Below, one piece after another: positions 10,928 to 19,544 of a stretch of 23,984 bases of DNA. Under the pieces are notes generated by a model that saw only the letters and a list, made by a program, of their open reading frames with translations, did no database searches and was not told the DNA's origin. How positions within the stretch are numbered: the stretch's first letter is position 1; each line of letters begins with the position of its first letter. The translations under genes were made by a program, and so were the position numbers. The DNA is from Saksenaea vasiformis B4078 (Eukaryota; Mucoromycota; Mucoromycetes; Mucorales; Saksenaeaceae): positions 1 through 23,984 of the forward strand of contig JNDT01002029.1 of assembly GCA_000697055.1 (NCBI GenBank), written 5' to 3'.

Positions 10928-13133
10928 ATGAACACTAACAAGCGATCCCCTTGTAATGGTAAGCTATACCGAAGCAGAGTGCGTTATCGCTGACGATATA
11001 CATAGAATGTCGAGAACATAAACGTCGATGCAGCTATGAAATGCCTTGTCAAAGGTATGTACCTTTTTCAAGTTTATTGTCATAAACTAATCTTAATTTC
11101 CTCCTCACAGATGCCAGAAGTTTAACCTTCAATGCGTCTATACAGTTTCTAAATCACCTCGAGACGAGGAATATATTCAGCAGCTCGAGCTCCTGCAGGA
11201 AATCGACACTCTTCATGGACAAATGGATGTGATGCAGAAAGAGATGCATGATCTGCAAGTGTGCTCCGTCCGAGAACCGACGCCTGAGTCTGTGACATCG
11301 CGCAGTTCGGACCAAAGCTCATTATCCTCGGTGGATTCCAGGCGATCTTACAAACGACAACGAGTGTTGGTGGAGAACAAAGATATACGTGCGGTTTTGT
11401 CGAACGACGACACCGCAGATCAGCCCTGGAGTTTAACTGTGTGCAACGGCCAACTCACTATCAGTACCTACATTAGGACCCACGGAGAATTGCTGGAAAA
11501 TCTACAAAGCATTATTAAAACACTCCAATTCCAGGACAGAATGCCTTTAAACATGCACGATCAGCCATCTCCAATCATGTTTCTCTTGAAGGCAATGGTG
11601 TGGAGAAAGTACGGAAAGTCACGTTTCAAGAGTATGGCCAGGAGTATACCATTCCTTCAGGAGAGTGTCGGTGACGCCTGCGGTATTGTGATCAAACGAG
11701 ATACCTTTAGCACGGTGACGATGAATCTTTTAAAAGCGTACCTCGAATGTCAGCATCTGATGCATTTAACTATACATCGGAATGCTTTCTTCCGTCTCTT
11801 TGTTAATACATGTGGTATTTGTCGGTCACCGGCAGTTATGGCGCTCTGTGCGTCCATTTGCTTATTGCAATGTAAACATATTATGCAGGTGATCGATAGT
11901 AAGGAATTGCCAGACTATGCCCAATTTTACTTCGATTGCGCGCATGACCTATTATCTGATCGCTTTGACGACATGAACCTCGAGGTGTTTACAGCCTACA
12001 TCTACATGGCCTACTATAAAGTTCGAGTATTTCAATTTGACGACTGCCGGACTTACCTCGACATGGCTACACGATTATCTCATCTTCTGGAGCCTATCAT
12101 TCAAGCGGAAAGTGACACTAGCCAGCAGGTTTTGTTCCATCGTCTCTGTATTTTTATGCAGCATGTGACACGAGTACTGGTTCTCAACAGCTATGACCAC
12201 CATACACATCACCATCGAGAGTTTGGGCAATTGCTGGGCGTACCAGATATTCTCAAAATGGAAGCAACAGATGAAGATTCGGAGCAGGAAATCCGGTTTA
12301 TCCAGATGCACAACAATATTCTCAGCCTACGTAAACAACTGCACGAAACAGTACATCTGGCTCATTCGAATGATCTCAGTACCTTTGTCGGTATGTTCGG
12401 TCACCTAGTAGAAATGATCATGCGCCATTGGTACAACAATCTCCCGGCTGATTTTCGTCTATCAAAGCCATTATTTGATCAGCCTGCCAACGACGAGTCC
12501 TACTTCCTTATGCTGGAAATCGAATGTTCGAATAACCCTATTCCAATATTGACGACGCTCAAGGTTTACAACGAGTACCTTATCATGGGACGATCGTACG
12601 TACCGAAGGAAAGTTCACTCGACCTCGACAAAGATACATTTACTACTTTACTTAAAGATTCGTTTAAACGACAAAACCTCCAACCTGAACATTCGCGCGC
12701 CGATCGTTGGGCTTGCAAACTCCGGAGAGTACAGCGAGAAATGGGTTTTGAAGGGACGGATGAGGAATTTATCGAGATGATTGCCGAAGCTATCCGTCCT
12801 GGTGAGGACCGTCTGAACACCCCACTCGTATACCTCTCGGTCAAATCTGCGTTCAACGCCGTGCGTCTAATTCAATTTATGCGATCGAAATCTTACTCGT
12901 GTTATTTTGACTATCGTATTGTCTTAAATGCGTGGGAAGTTCTTTTCCGTGCAGTTGCTCTTGCACGTCGCGATCCGCGGCTGGATTTACCGCGTATCCG
13001 AGCAAATCTACTTATCTGCCTGGAGATACTACGAGATGACTACCAATCGAAGCCAAATGGTGGAAAAAGTAGTCAGTTTCTCGATAAAATGGAAAGCAGG
13101 ATGAAGGAACATGTGTTTGACACTGATTTTTGA
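10928..13133 (+). CDS. Zn2Cys6 fungal-type transcription factor, three exons
   Basis: Nuclear DNA-binding regulator. Exons: 10928-10958, 11006-11054, 11111-13133, giving 700 residues. The binuclear zinc cluster is built across all three exons: C9-x2-C12-x6-C19-x5-C25-x2-C28-x6-C35, an exact Zn2Cys6 spacing, with basic residues HKRR between the second and third Cys. Both introns (47 and 56 bp, GTAAGC...CATAG and GTATGT...CACAG) fall inside the cluster and are needed to assemble it. A heptad-like stretch follows (EEYIQQLELLQEIDTLHGQM, then QKEMHDLQ) and probably dimerises. Next comes a Ser-rich linker with a basic patch (SYKRQR), then a long helical region typical of the fungal regulator middle domain (around LCASICLLQCKHIMQVID and AYIYMAYYKVRVFQFDDCRT). 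The C-terminus contains VRLIQFMRSKSYSCYFDYR. Target genes cannot be inferred; the neighbours are unrelated. The start is the only ATG that gives the complete cluster. Confidence 0.9.
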
Positions 13134-14138
13134 ACTCTGATATTTTCCGGTTTAATAGTGTGTATACTACTCCTCTCTCCTCTTTGATGTAACATAAGCG
13201 TTTTTCCCCTCTTTTTTCTTCTTTTTCTATTGTTATCATTGCATTACCAAGTAATACATAAAAATATCAAACGCGCAGCTCGATCCACGCGATCATTAGA
13301 GGTAGCCCGTCTCCTGTTCTTTAGTTCCTGTTATTGGCTTGTAGAAAAAGTCTAGTTCTATGCATTTAAGAATGAACTTCGTCTACATAATATGACACTG
13401 GTGGATCTTCTTCATTCATTTGAAATCAATGAATGAAAAACAACTCACACATTGTTCTTCACTGCAATCTATTTATTCTTTTCATTTTGTTCCAAAGGGA
13501 ATTTCTACAGACGCTCAGCGTCTGCCTCTTAGCGACACCGACGTAACATATTTTAAAGAACAGTTAGATATATAGCTTAAGGTTCTTTAATGAAGTTCGA
13601 TAGTATGCAAATAGCTAACGAGTTGTTAAATGTGTCCGTAGATTGACTGTTCAGGCTTAGATAGATGAACAAGATGATGTCTATCCGTAGGCGCTCGATG
13701 TATATTCGGTTCACAGGCGCTCATCTTATGGGACGCTGGATTCACAGACAACCGCGATTTGGTTTTTATTTGAGTACTATCAGACTTATATTAAAAATTG
13801 TTTAGATGGTTGTCCAGCTGCTGGCGAGAACAGGTTGCGCAAATGTCCCTGAGTGGTAGATTCTTAGAGTCCATAGTAATCCCTAACGTAAGACGAATTA
13901 CAGTACTTCCCAGCCCAAAGGCGCGTCCTTTTCCGGCACAAAATTTATCCTACTCGAATGTAACCTATTTTTCTAATTCAAATGCTCACTCAAAAACCAG
14001 TGTTTGCAGGATTTTTCCTATGATTTTGCGTCTATTTGAAATTATTCGGCGTTGCTTCCAGATGAACTCTGCCTTCGAAGCACATATTTTTACGCTCATC
14101 CGATGCTGTGATTTGCGTATCATACGCTTCCGTGTTAC
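13134..14138. other. Intergenic region after the Zn2Cys6 gene
   Basis: This starts with the 3' UTR of the transcription factor. Two perfect inverted repeats are visible: TCATTCATT/AATGAATGA near 13412-13436 and CAGACGC-TCA-GCGTCTG at 13508-13524. No convincing gene was found. The open frame from about 13798 starts at TTG and shows no family motif. Confidence 0.4.
13508..13524. repeat. Perfect 7-bp inverted repeat
   Basis: CAGACGC and GCGTCTG flank a TCA loop, about 375 bp downstream of the transcription factor stop codon. It could be a hairpin in a 3' extension or a dyad binding site. Nothing further supports either reading. Confidence 0.5.
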
Positions 14139-14501
14139 GTTAGTGTCATTGGTAGCTTCCCATTGTCGAACGCAAAAGATGCATCGAAGACAGGATTCAC
14201 GGTCTCATGCAGATGAGGTGTTAAAGATAGGGCTAGATTAACCCGTATCGGTGACCGTATCCTTGTATTTTGTGCAAATGACATATCAGTGACCGGATCC
14301 TTTTATTTCGCGTACAAGGTGTGCGAGAAATACAGTTTCTTTGTCTCATGCAGAAGTCATGTCAGTATTAGGGTACCATCCTCTCTCGCAAAGGGTGGAT
14401 CAGTGATTGGCTTCTTGTTATTTCATGCAAATGGTGTATCAGAAACAGGATTTGATTCTCATGAAAAAGGTGTATTAAAGATAGACATCTTGTGTTTCTA
14501 A
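14139..14501 (+). repeat. Degenerate 36-bp in-frame tandem repeat, about ten units
   Basis: Units: 14139-14177, 14178-14213, 14214-14246, 14247-14282, 14283-14318, 14319-14357, 14358-14393, 14394-14432, 14433-14468, 14469-14501. Lengths are 33, 36 or 39 bp, so every length change keeps one reading frame. Typical peptides are VSVIGSFPLSNAK, GGSVIGFLLFHAN, GVSETGFDSHEK and DASKTGFTVSCR. One TGA stop (14214-14216) interrupts the frame, which ends at TAA 14499. It looks like a decaying coding minisatellite with 12-13 residue repeats. I do not recognise the parent protein. Confidence 0.65.
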
Positions 14502-14535
14502 AAAAAAAAAGTTTCAAATAACGGACAGTGATGCG

Positions 14536-15148
14536 TATTTAAGGGAAATAGTTCCTTTTCCTTTCTCGTTTCATTGGCTCTATTGGTGCAAACATCCCCA
14601 GTAACCATGTCAATTCCTCATTACATATACAAGATTATTCATGTCTTCTTTAGGCTGCATGACCGCTGTCCCAAATCGTCTTGGCCATGTTGGTGCTTTA
14701 CGCCCTTCATTCAAATAAGCGAATGTTGTCACATACACGCTCAGTATCGCTCATTTTTGACAATAGGTTACCAGACGTTGCATCGCTTCAAGTCCTCCGC
14801 AGACTATTTGAAAAGTGGCCGTCCCAAAGCTATTGGGTTCCCACCACTTTACGTCGTCCACACAGCTTTAGATGCGGGGCAGGCTACCACAGTTGCGTGA
14901 CCATACCCTTCAGAAGGTAAGAGAAATGATATCCAAGCGTCGTCCATTTACCAACCAAAATTGTTTTTTATGCTACTCAAATAAACTTTTTCTTCCACTA
15001 AAGAGACCAAGTTTATGCAAGTTGATCAATCTTTTGATGTACTAACGACCGCGCATATTCAATTTTCATTAGCGCAGATCGGAAAGCTTAAGCACATAGA
15101 AAACGTATCCGCGCGTGCTTCATATCATATTCATTCAGCTTCAATAAT
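14536..15148 (+). repeat. Dispersed repeat copy B (longest copy)
   Basis: Starts at TATTTAA and contains ATGTCAATTCCTC and an acceptor-like TTCTTTAG. A stretch matches copy C without gaps over about 50 bases; in one frame it reads HAQYRSFLTIGYQTLHRF (copy C: DAQYHSFSAMGWQILHRF). A donor-like AAGGTAAGAGAAATGATATCC, AGAGACCAAGTT, the branch/acceptor pair GTACTAACGACC...TTCATTAG, and a final TTCAATAAT follow. The conserved amino acids and intron-like ends suggest an ancestral intron-containing gene, but no full open frame remains. Confidence 0.55.
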
Positions 15149-15622
15149 GCGTAAGCTTAAAGTATGCACTGCGATTCTATACGCAGAATTCAATGAGGTA
15201 ACACTTCCGAACTAGCGTCGTACGATCCAATTCAAGTTGCTGCTAGATCATATCCAAGTAGTGTATCTGCAATTGGATGTGAGCAGCGCGGAGCCAGCCG
15301 GAATAAGCATGAGTTTCTCGGGTAATGCAACCCGATTCAAAGTACCGTATGGTGGTGTATCTGAGAGCTGTCAAAATACATCGAAGAGCTGATGACTATG
15401 ATTCGAGCACTTTTTCAATATCATAGTGATAGCGCAATAGAAAAAAAACAGCTATCAAAGGATGAAGACACTAGGAGCTTCCAAATTAACATTGTTGAAA
15501 AGATAACGGCCGAAAACACGCTAGGGACGAATAATTACGGGCGAACAAAGTTATTTAGATACAACGACCTTCGCCTTAAAATAGTTATCTTGATAGAAAG
15601 ACGAAAACGGAATCCTTCGTGA
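15147..15622 (+). pseudogene. Unrecognised coding remnant with one stop and one frameshift
   Basis: From ATG 15147 one frame reads MRKLKVCTAILYAEFNEVTL, meets TAG at 15213, and continues with RTIQFKLLLDHIQVVYLQLD, FSGNATRFKVPYGGVSESCQ and NTSKS to TGA 15390. The next frame (from ATG 15392) continues with MIRALFQYHSDSAIEKKQLS and LFRYNDLRLKIVILIERRKR, stopping at 15620. The amphipathic, protein-like composition over 470 bp suggests a broken gene. I do not recognise its family. It directly abuts repeat copy B. Confidence 0.35.
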
Positions 15623-16372
15623 TTTATTTCAACGTCTCAATTCGCTTCAGGTACCCGTTTTTATTGTATAGCAAAAATGCACACGATATCGTAGCTCTAC
15701 GAGGAAGTGGAGAGCCAGACGCACAGATAGTTTAGTGCTACATGCAACACTCGGAAGTTACAGACATATCAAAACAAAAAAAAAGCCCAACGACAGCAAA
15801 TATAATTACACCTATAGGCTGTCTTCTCTTTTATACTGCATATATCTAGACCACTTCAAATAAATAAGTACCTTTTATAACGACAAGTGACACCTGATGT
15901 TGCAATGGCAAACTTTTTTTTTCCCGCTTTACTTTAATGAAAATCCGACCGCAGTAATGGATCAATCTCTGTGCAATTATCATTAATGCCGACAGTAAAA
16001 TAATACGGAAGAAAGATTAAGTTACTTGCCATAAGAAAACATACTGTGAAAGGACACCGGGAAACTGCATTACAATCACCGGTTACATTCGTCTGTTTTT
16101 ATAATCGCGATTCCGTTGCATTCGAAGAGATGACCGGACTAAATGACAGTTGAATGAGTTAATGCTCTTTGCAACAAACGTCCGAGATGTGAGATCACTT
16201 CAATAAACACGTGTTTTTTTGTTTCCTTGGGAACACTGCATAACATTGGGGAGTGACATAACGCGCTGGAGTTGATTTCTCAAGAGGCATTTAAAAAGGC
16301 GTTTTTTTTCCTTTTTGTGTTTTTTCCTCTTTCGTTTATATCTTCTTTTGGTAAGTTTTCCTTTTATACTTT
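15623..16372. other. AT-rich region, no gene seen
   Basis: A-rich and T-rich runs and no supported frame. The last 100 bp are T-rich and lead into the candidate gene at 16373; a donor/acceptor pair (GTAAGTTTTCC near 16351, GTGCTCAG near 16386) may belong to its 5' end. Confidence 0.35.
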
Positions 16373-17139
16373 TTGTTGTGCTCAGTGTCGGAGGCCAACA
16401 TCATTATCATGCGTTCTTGTTGTCCTGGCCAGACATACAAGACGTTACAAAGAGCTGGCCACTCTTTGCTGATGATGCCGACAAAAGAGCTTTTCTTTTT
16501 TATACTTCTTTTCTTTTATACTTCTTTTCTTTTATACTTCTCTTCTTCTCTCTTTTTTATTTCTTATTCTTTTTCAACTTTATCTTTTATCTCATTCTTA
16601 TTCTCTTTTCTGTTACTGCTTTCACCCTTCCTTTATTTTCTTCTTGCAACAAAACTTTCCGGTAAGCTATATTCCAAACAAAATCGTTTTTTTTTACGTT
16701 ACTTCAGTTTCTGGAACCACGAGTGTCCCGCGTTTTCGACGCGTTTCTATTTATTTCAATAAGGTATGCTTTAGGAATCGTTCGATCATTTATTCTTTCC
16801 TCATTAACCCCCATTTCAGTTTTTGACATGCTCTTTCGAGAGTACGGTCTCCATTTACATGTCGGGCACTGAAACTTCTACCTTTGGTCGAGGGCAGTAC
16901 CATTCGCTTGATTCTTCCCATTCATTCCCATGTCAACTACAGATCATCACGGACATTACGCCATTCAGTTTTGCGTCGGTGTTATGCAAGAACACAAATG
17001 CCGATCAATCAGGTACGCTTTTAGTACTGATTGTTTCACAAAGTGTAACCCAGCTATTATAGTTTCCCACTCCGGGGCAGGGACCTCATGTACGTTGGAG
17101 TTACGGCGCAGATCGACCTTCCTTTCGCTTCCGGGATGA
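16373..17139 (+). CDS. Unrecognised multi-exon gene candidate
   Basis: Not recognised. Three canonical introns fit together: 16662-16707 (GTAAGC...TTCAG, 46 bp), 16764-16819 (GTATGC...CATTAAC...TTCAG, 56 bp) and 17013-17062 (GTACGC...TATAG, 50 bp). Their phases agree (exon ends in phases 1, 0 and 1). The joined frame reads ATKLS-VSGTTSVPRFRRVSIYFNK, then FLTCSFESTVSIYMSGTETS through SASVLCKN-type sequence to QS-VSHSGAGTSCTLELRRRS and stops at TGA 17137. The first exon is dominated by a pyrimidine tract that translates to Phe/Leu/Ser, so the true start is doubtful; 16373 is only the first ATG in that frame. Further intron-like pairs lie downstream (17213-17263 and 17284-17335), so this may instead be the 5' part of a spliced non-coding transcript. 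Confidence 0.35.
16498..16545 (+). repeat. 16-bp pyrimidine-rich tandem repeat, three units
   Basis: Three units of TTTTATACTTCTTTTC, the last with one change (TTTTATACTTCTCTTC), inside a longer T/C-rich tract (about 16485-16645). Confidence 0.8.
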
Positions 17140-17212
17140 TCCCCCACAGAGATTGGTGCCATAATCCCGCATAGTCTACTGAGTATTTCTTGACCGGTCT
17201 TCCTCTTAAAAG

Positions 17213-17263
17213 GTATGTTTATTACGTTTATTCTTTTTCTTATTTACTAATTATTTTGAATAG
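17213..17263 (+). other. Predicted spliceosomal intron
   Basis: AAAG|GTATGT donor, TTTACTAATTA branch-like site and GAATAG acceptor, 51 bp, the same size class as the verified introns in the neighbouring genes. No long frame crosses it, so the transcript may be non-coding or a pseudogene. Confidence 0.5.
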
Positions 17264-17283
17264 ACATTGCGCCACGGGCTACG

Positions 17284-17335
17284 GTATGGTGGGTTGATAA
17301 CAACCCGCCATACGTATCCATCCTTTTTTTTTCAG
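17284..17335 (+). other. Predicted intron whose donor lies in a hairpin
   Basis: Donor ACG|GTATGG at 17284 and acceptor TTTTTTTTTCAG ending at 17335, 52 bp. The first 30 bases form a 13-pair stem with an ATAA loop, so the donor GTATGG is fully base-paired. If real, the exon between this intron and the previous one is only 20 bases. Confidence 0.4.
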
Positions 17336-18340
17336 AGACTCAGGGAAGTTAGACTATGCAAACCAAGACCGAGGCTTGACACCATATGCATCGCTAGTCC
17401 TTCGATTGGTCGCCGTCCAGTAACTAGTGCGCTAGTTGCCGTGCCAAACCTCAAAGTCGTCCCTAAGGATTTCGGTCCTTTTGGCTGATGGGTTTCTGAA
17501 GGAGGAGGAAACTTATTAGTAGGTAACTTCTGTTATCTGGCGCATCGTCTTAGGATTTGATGATTCCCGTCCCGGGATGACTCTACATGGTCTTGAGGCG
17601 ATCTTTTTTCTGGGATTTCGCGTGTCCATTGGATCATCGTGCTCCTTTGGGTTGGGTAACGGCTTCCCGGGCTTATTCCTGGATTGGAGCTTCAGCTGAC
17701 TGGTTCTCACCTTTATGGAGTTGACCAACACGCGCGGGTAGGTCATGTTCCCAAGGAGTTATCCTTAAACTACGTGGCAGCGTGCGTTCTTAGGGCAGTT
17801 GGTCTTCGGATTGATTGTTCTTTGGGTTAAGGATCTTGCTTGGCTGGTTATCCCTTCATTGGGCTAGCCTGCGCACGTCTCAAGACTTCGGTCTTGTGGG
17901 GGTGGTAGGTTCCCAGAGATGATTCTTTAAAATACCTCCGTTTTAGCTGGCTTTGCCTTGAAAGTCGGTTAACGTATGTTCCTGTGGGTCCGGTCTACAG
18001 GGTCAGACTGGTTCTAGGCGCTGAATCATCTGGATAGTTTTCACTCCGGTGTGTTAGCCGACATGCGCTTTAGAGCTTGACGTATGATTAGTTGGGTATA
18101 CGCTCTTCTGGTTGTGCGCTTCCTGGTTCGAACTGGTTTGCATGACGCCAGAGGTTCATTTCTAAAGTTCGTGCACAACCGCTGGCTCTTGAGGTAAGAG
18201 TTGGCAAACCCCGGCACGGTCCTGATGGCATTTGCCTATTGGGCTGGACGACGTCCATCTTGGTTCAGTTGGTGTACGGTTCTGGCTCTGTGGGGGGCCA
18301 TTCCGGAGGTGGGTTGAATCTCGCCAACGATCAACCCATG
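17284..18340 (+). ncRNA. Hairpin-rich tract, candidate structured non-coding RNA (extent approximate)
   Basis: No convincing protein frame. The G/T-rich plus strand folds into a series of adjacent hairpins. Stems (pairs counting G-U, loop): 17284-17313 (13, AUAA), 17420-17439 (8, UGCG), 17465-17480 (6, UUCG), 17484-17520 (14), 17521-17538 (7, UUCU), 17544-17564 (6), 17565-17577 (5), 17598-17621 and 17701-17727 (8 each, 2-nt UU bulge), 17753-17766 (5), 17793-17820 (12, UUCG), 17881-17896 (6, UUCG), 17943-17972 (12), 17990-18011 (7), 18181-18205 (10), 18238-18264 (11, one mismatch), 18310-18338 (8 plus 3). Many stems contain G-U pairs that would be A-C mismatches on the minus strand. The function is unknown. 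It could also be the 5' part of a transposon. No homology to rRNA, tRNA, SRP or RNase P was recognised. Confidence 0.4.
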
Positions 18341-18406
18341 AGTTCCCGATGCATCCCTGTCACGACGATAGGATGATGCTGCCGAGTCGAGCGAGTTCAG
18401 CAAGAC

Positions 18407-18478
18407 GAACAACGAAGCGAGCAACGAGGCAAACAATGCAATAAACAACGAGACGAGCAAAGCAGCGCAACAGGAAAC
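18407..18478 (+). repeat. 12-bp tandem repeat, six degenerate units
   Basis: Units such as GAACAACGAAGC, GAGCAACGAGGC, AAACAATGCAAT, AAACAACGAGAC and GAGCAAAGCAGC. In one plus frame they read as a four-residue repeat (NNEA, SNEA, NNAI, NNET, SKAA). The A/C/G-rich composition contrasts with the G/T-rich tract just upstream. Confidence 0.6.
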
Positions 18479-18608
18479 GCGAGTAGCACGCTACCTGTAT
18501 AGGTCACAGCATGAACACCTTCTTCGGTAGGCTTTACGTAGAATATGGCATGCTCGGAGGTAATAAAATATTTTGAATGAGCGTTTTCCATCAGATAAGT
18601 ATTACGTT

Positions 18609-18622
18609 ACGTTGCTGATCCA
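18609..18622 (+). repeat. LINE target-site duplication, left copy
   Basis: ACGTTGCTGATCCA, identical over 14 bases to the sequence at 19531-19544 directly after the LINE poly(A) tail. Confidence 0.9.
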
Positions 18623-19530
18623 TTGTATGGATACCAGTTATCGCCAAAGCTCTGGCTCAGATACCGGCTTCTCCTACTCCACTCATCACTAGCAGCACAC
18701 GGGTAGCCCCACCTCTGACACACTGGACAATTAACCCCAGTCATCCCAAGCCCACGCAGCTTCTAGTTTGCAAGCCCCGCTCATTCAGAGTTTATTGGCG
18801 AGATAAAGAAAACCTGATGAGGCCACACCTACAAGATACTGATGTTATCGGGCTGACCACAGCCAACCTCTCTACGAGACAGTGGAAGATCTTCTGGTCC
18901 TTGCCCATGCCGCATAATGCTCGAACGACATGGTGGCGTCTACTCATAGATAAGCTGCCAGTCTGTGTTCGATTACATCAGTGGATGCCAGCCACGTTTG
19001 GCTCTCCCACTTGCCCCATCTGCCACAGCTCCATTGACACTGCCTATCATTTTACCGTTGCATGCCCACAGAAATGGCATTTTTGGCCAAGTCGCATTGA
19101 CAGGGTTTTCCTTACCACATGTTTCTGAGTCGCCAGAACGTGTTTGGCATGGACTCCTTCTGCTCAGTATGCCGGGTATGACACCAGTACTAGATAACGA
19201 GTCATACTCCACCTTGGGGCTCATTTTAGCCAGCGTCTGGCAACAACACTGGCGTTGCATCTTCGACGAAGAACCCTGGTCACTATCAGCCGCCATCAAC
19301 TCCGTGCTGTCATTGTCTCGGCGTTATACATTAGGCACATTTCCTCCTTTCAATCCACCAGACCTTTGACCTGTCTCTAGCTATTTTTTCCTTTCTTCCT
19401 GCTCTTTATTTTCCTCTCTCTTCTTCCTTTCCTTTTCTCAGATGATTACTCGTGCCCCATTTTTCTTTTCTCTTACCTATGGTCTTTAGCATGGGCAAAG
19501 CCCTAATAAATTGCAACATACAAAAAAAAA
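18623..19530 (+). mobile_element. 5'-truncated non-LTR (LINE) retrotransposon
   Basis: A 908-bp insertion bounded by a perfect 14-bp target-site duplication. It starts inside an open frame, carries the last part of ORF2 and a T/C-rich 3' UTR, has AATAAA at 19505-19510 and ends in nine A residues (19522-19530). All hallmarks of target-primed reverse transcription with 5' truncation are present. The intact duplication indicates a fairly recent insertion compared with the surrounding decayed repeats. Confidence 0.9.
18625..19369 (+). pseudogene. LINE ORF2 C-terminal fragment with zf-RVT domain, frameshifted
   Basis: C-terminal part of a reverse transcriptase polyprotein. The frame is open from the truncation point and reads RSFRVYWRDKENLMRPHLQD, MPHNARTTWWRLLIDKLPV and the zinc-finger-like CPICHSSIDTAYHFTVACPQ-KWHFW (C-x2-C-x7/8-H-x4-C pattern of zf-RVT). 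Near 19085-19125 it shifts to a second frame, which continues SPERVWHGLLLLSMPGMTPV, LGLILASVWQQHWRCIFD and LGTFPPFNPPDL to the stop at 19367. The catalytic reverse transcriptase and endonuclease domains are absent, so the copy cannot move itself. Confidence 0.85.
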
Positions 19531-19544
19531 ACGTTGCTGATCCA
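19531..19544 (+). repeat. LINE target-site duplication, right copy
   Basis: Second copy of ACGTTGCTGATCCA, beginning at the base after the poly(A) tail. Confidence 0.9.

Noticed and set aside
13798..14241. 147-codon plus frame after the Zn2Cys6 gene
   Set aside because: Begins at TTG, has no motif, and its end reads the 36-bp repeat in a different frame from the preserved one.
16315..16665. Plus frame containing VGGQHHYHAFLLSWPDIQDV then F/L-rich sequence
   Set aside because: The first part looks protein-like, but the rest is translation of a pyrimidine tract and the frame does not match the downstream intron phases.
17484..17512. Hammerhead ribozyme-like core (CTGATGG ... GGAAAC)
   Set aside because: The invariant A after CTGATG is G here, and the same bases form a better 14-pair hairpin.
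17516..17746. Minus-strand open frame of 76 codons in the hairpin tract
   Set aside because: Basic and proline-rich but without family motifs, and the flanking minus frames are full of stops; the plus-strand fold explains the region better.
18120..18145. tRNA-like B-box (GGTTCGAAC)
   Set aside because: No pairing T-stem, acceptor stem or A-box at the right distance.
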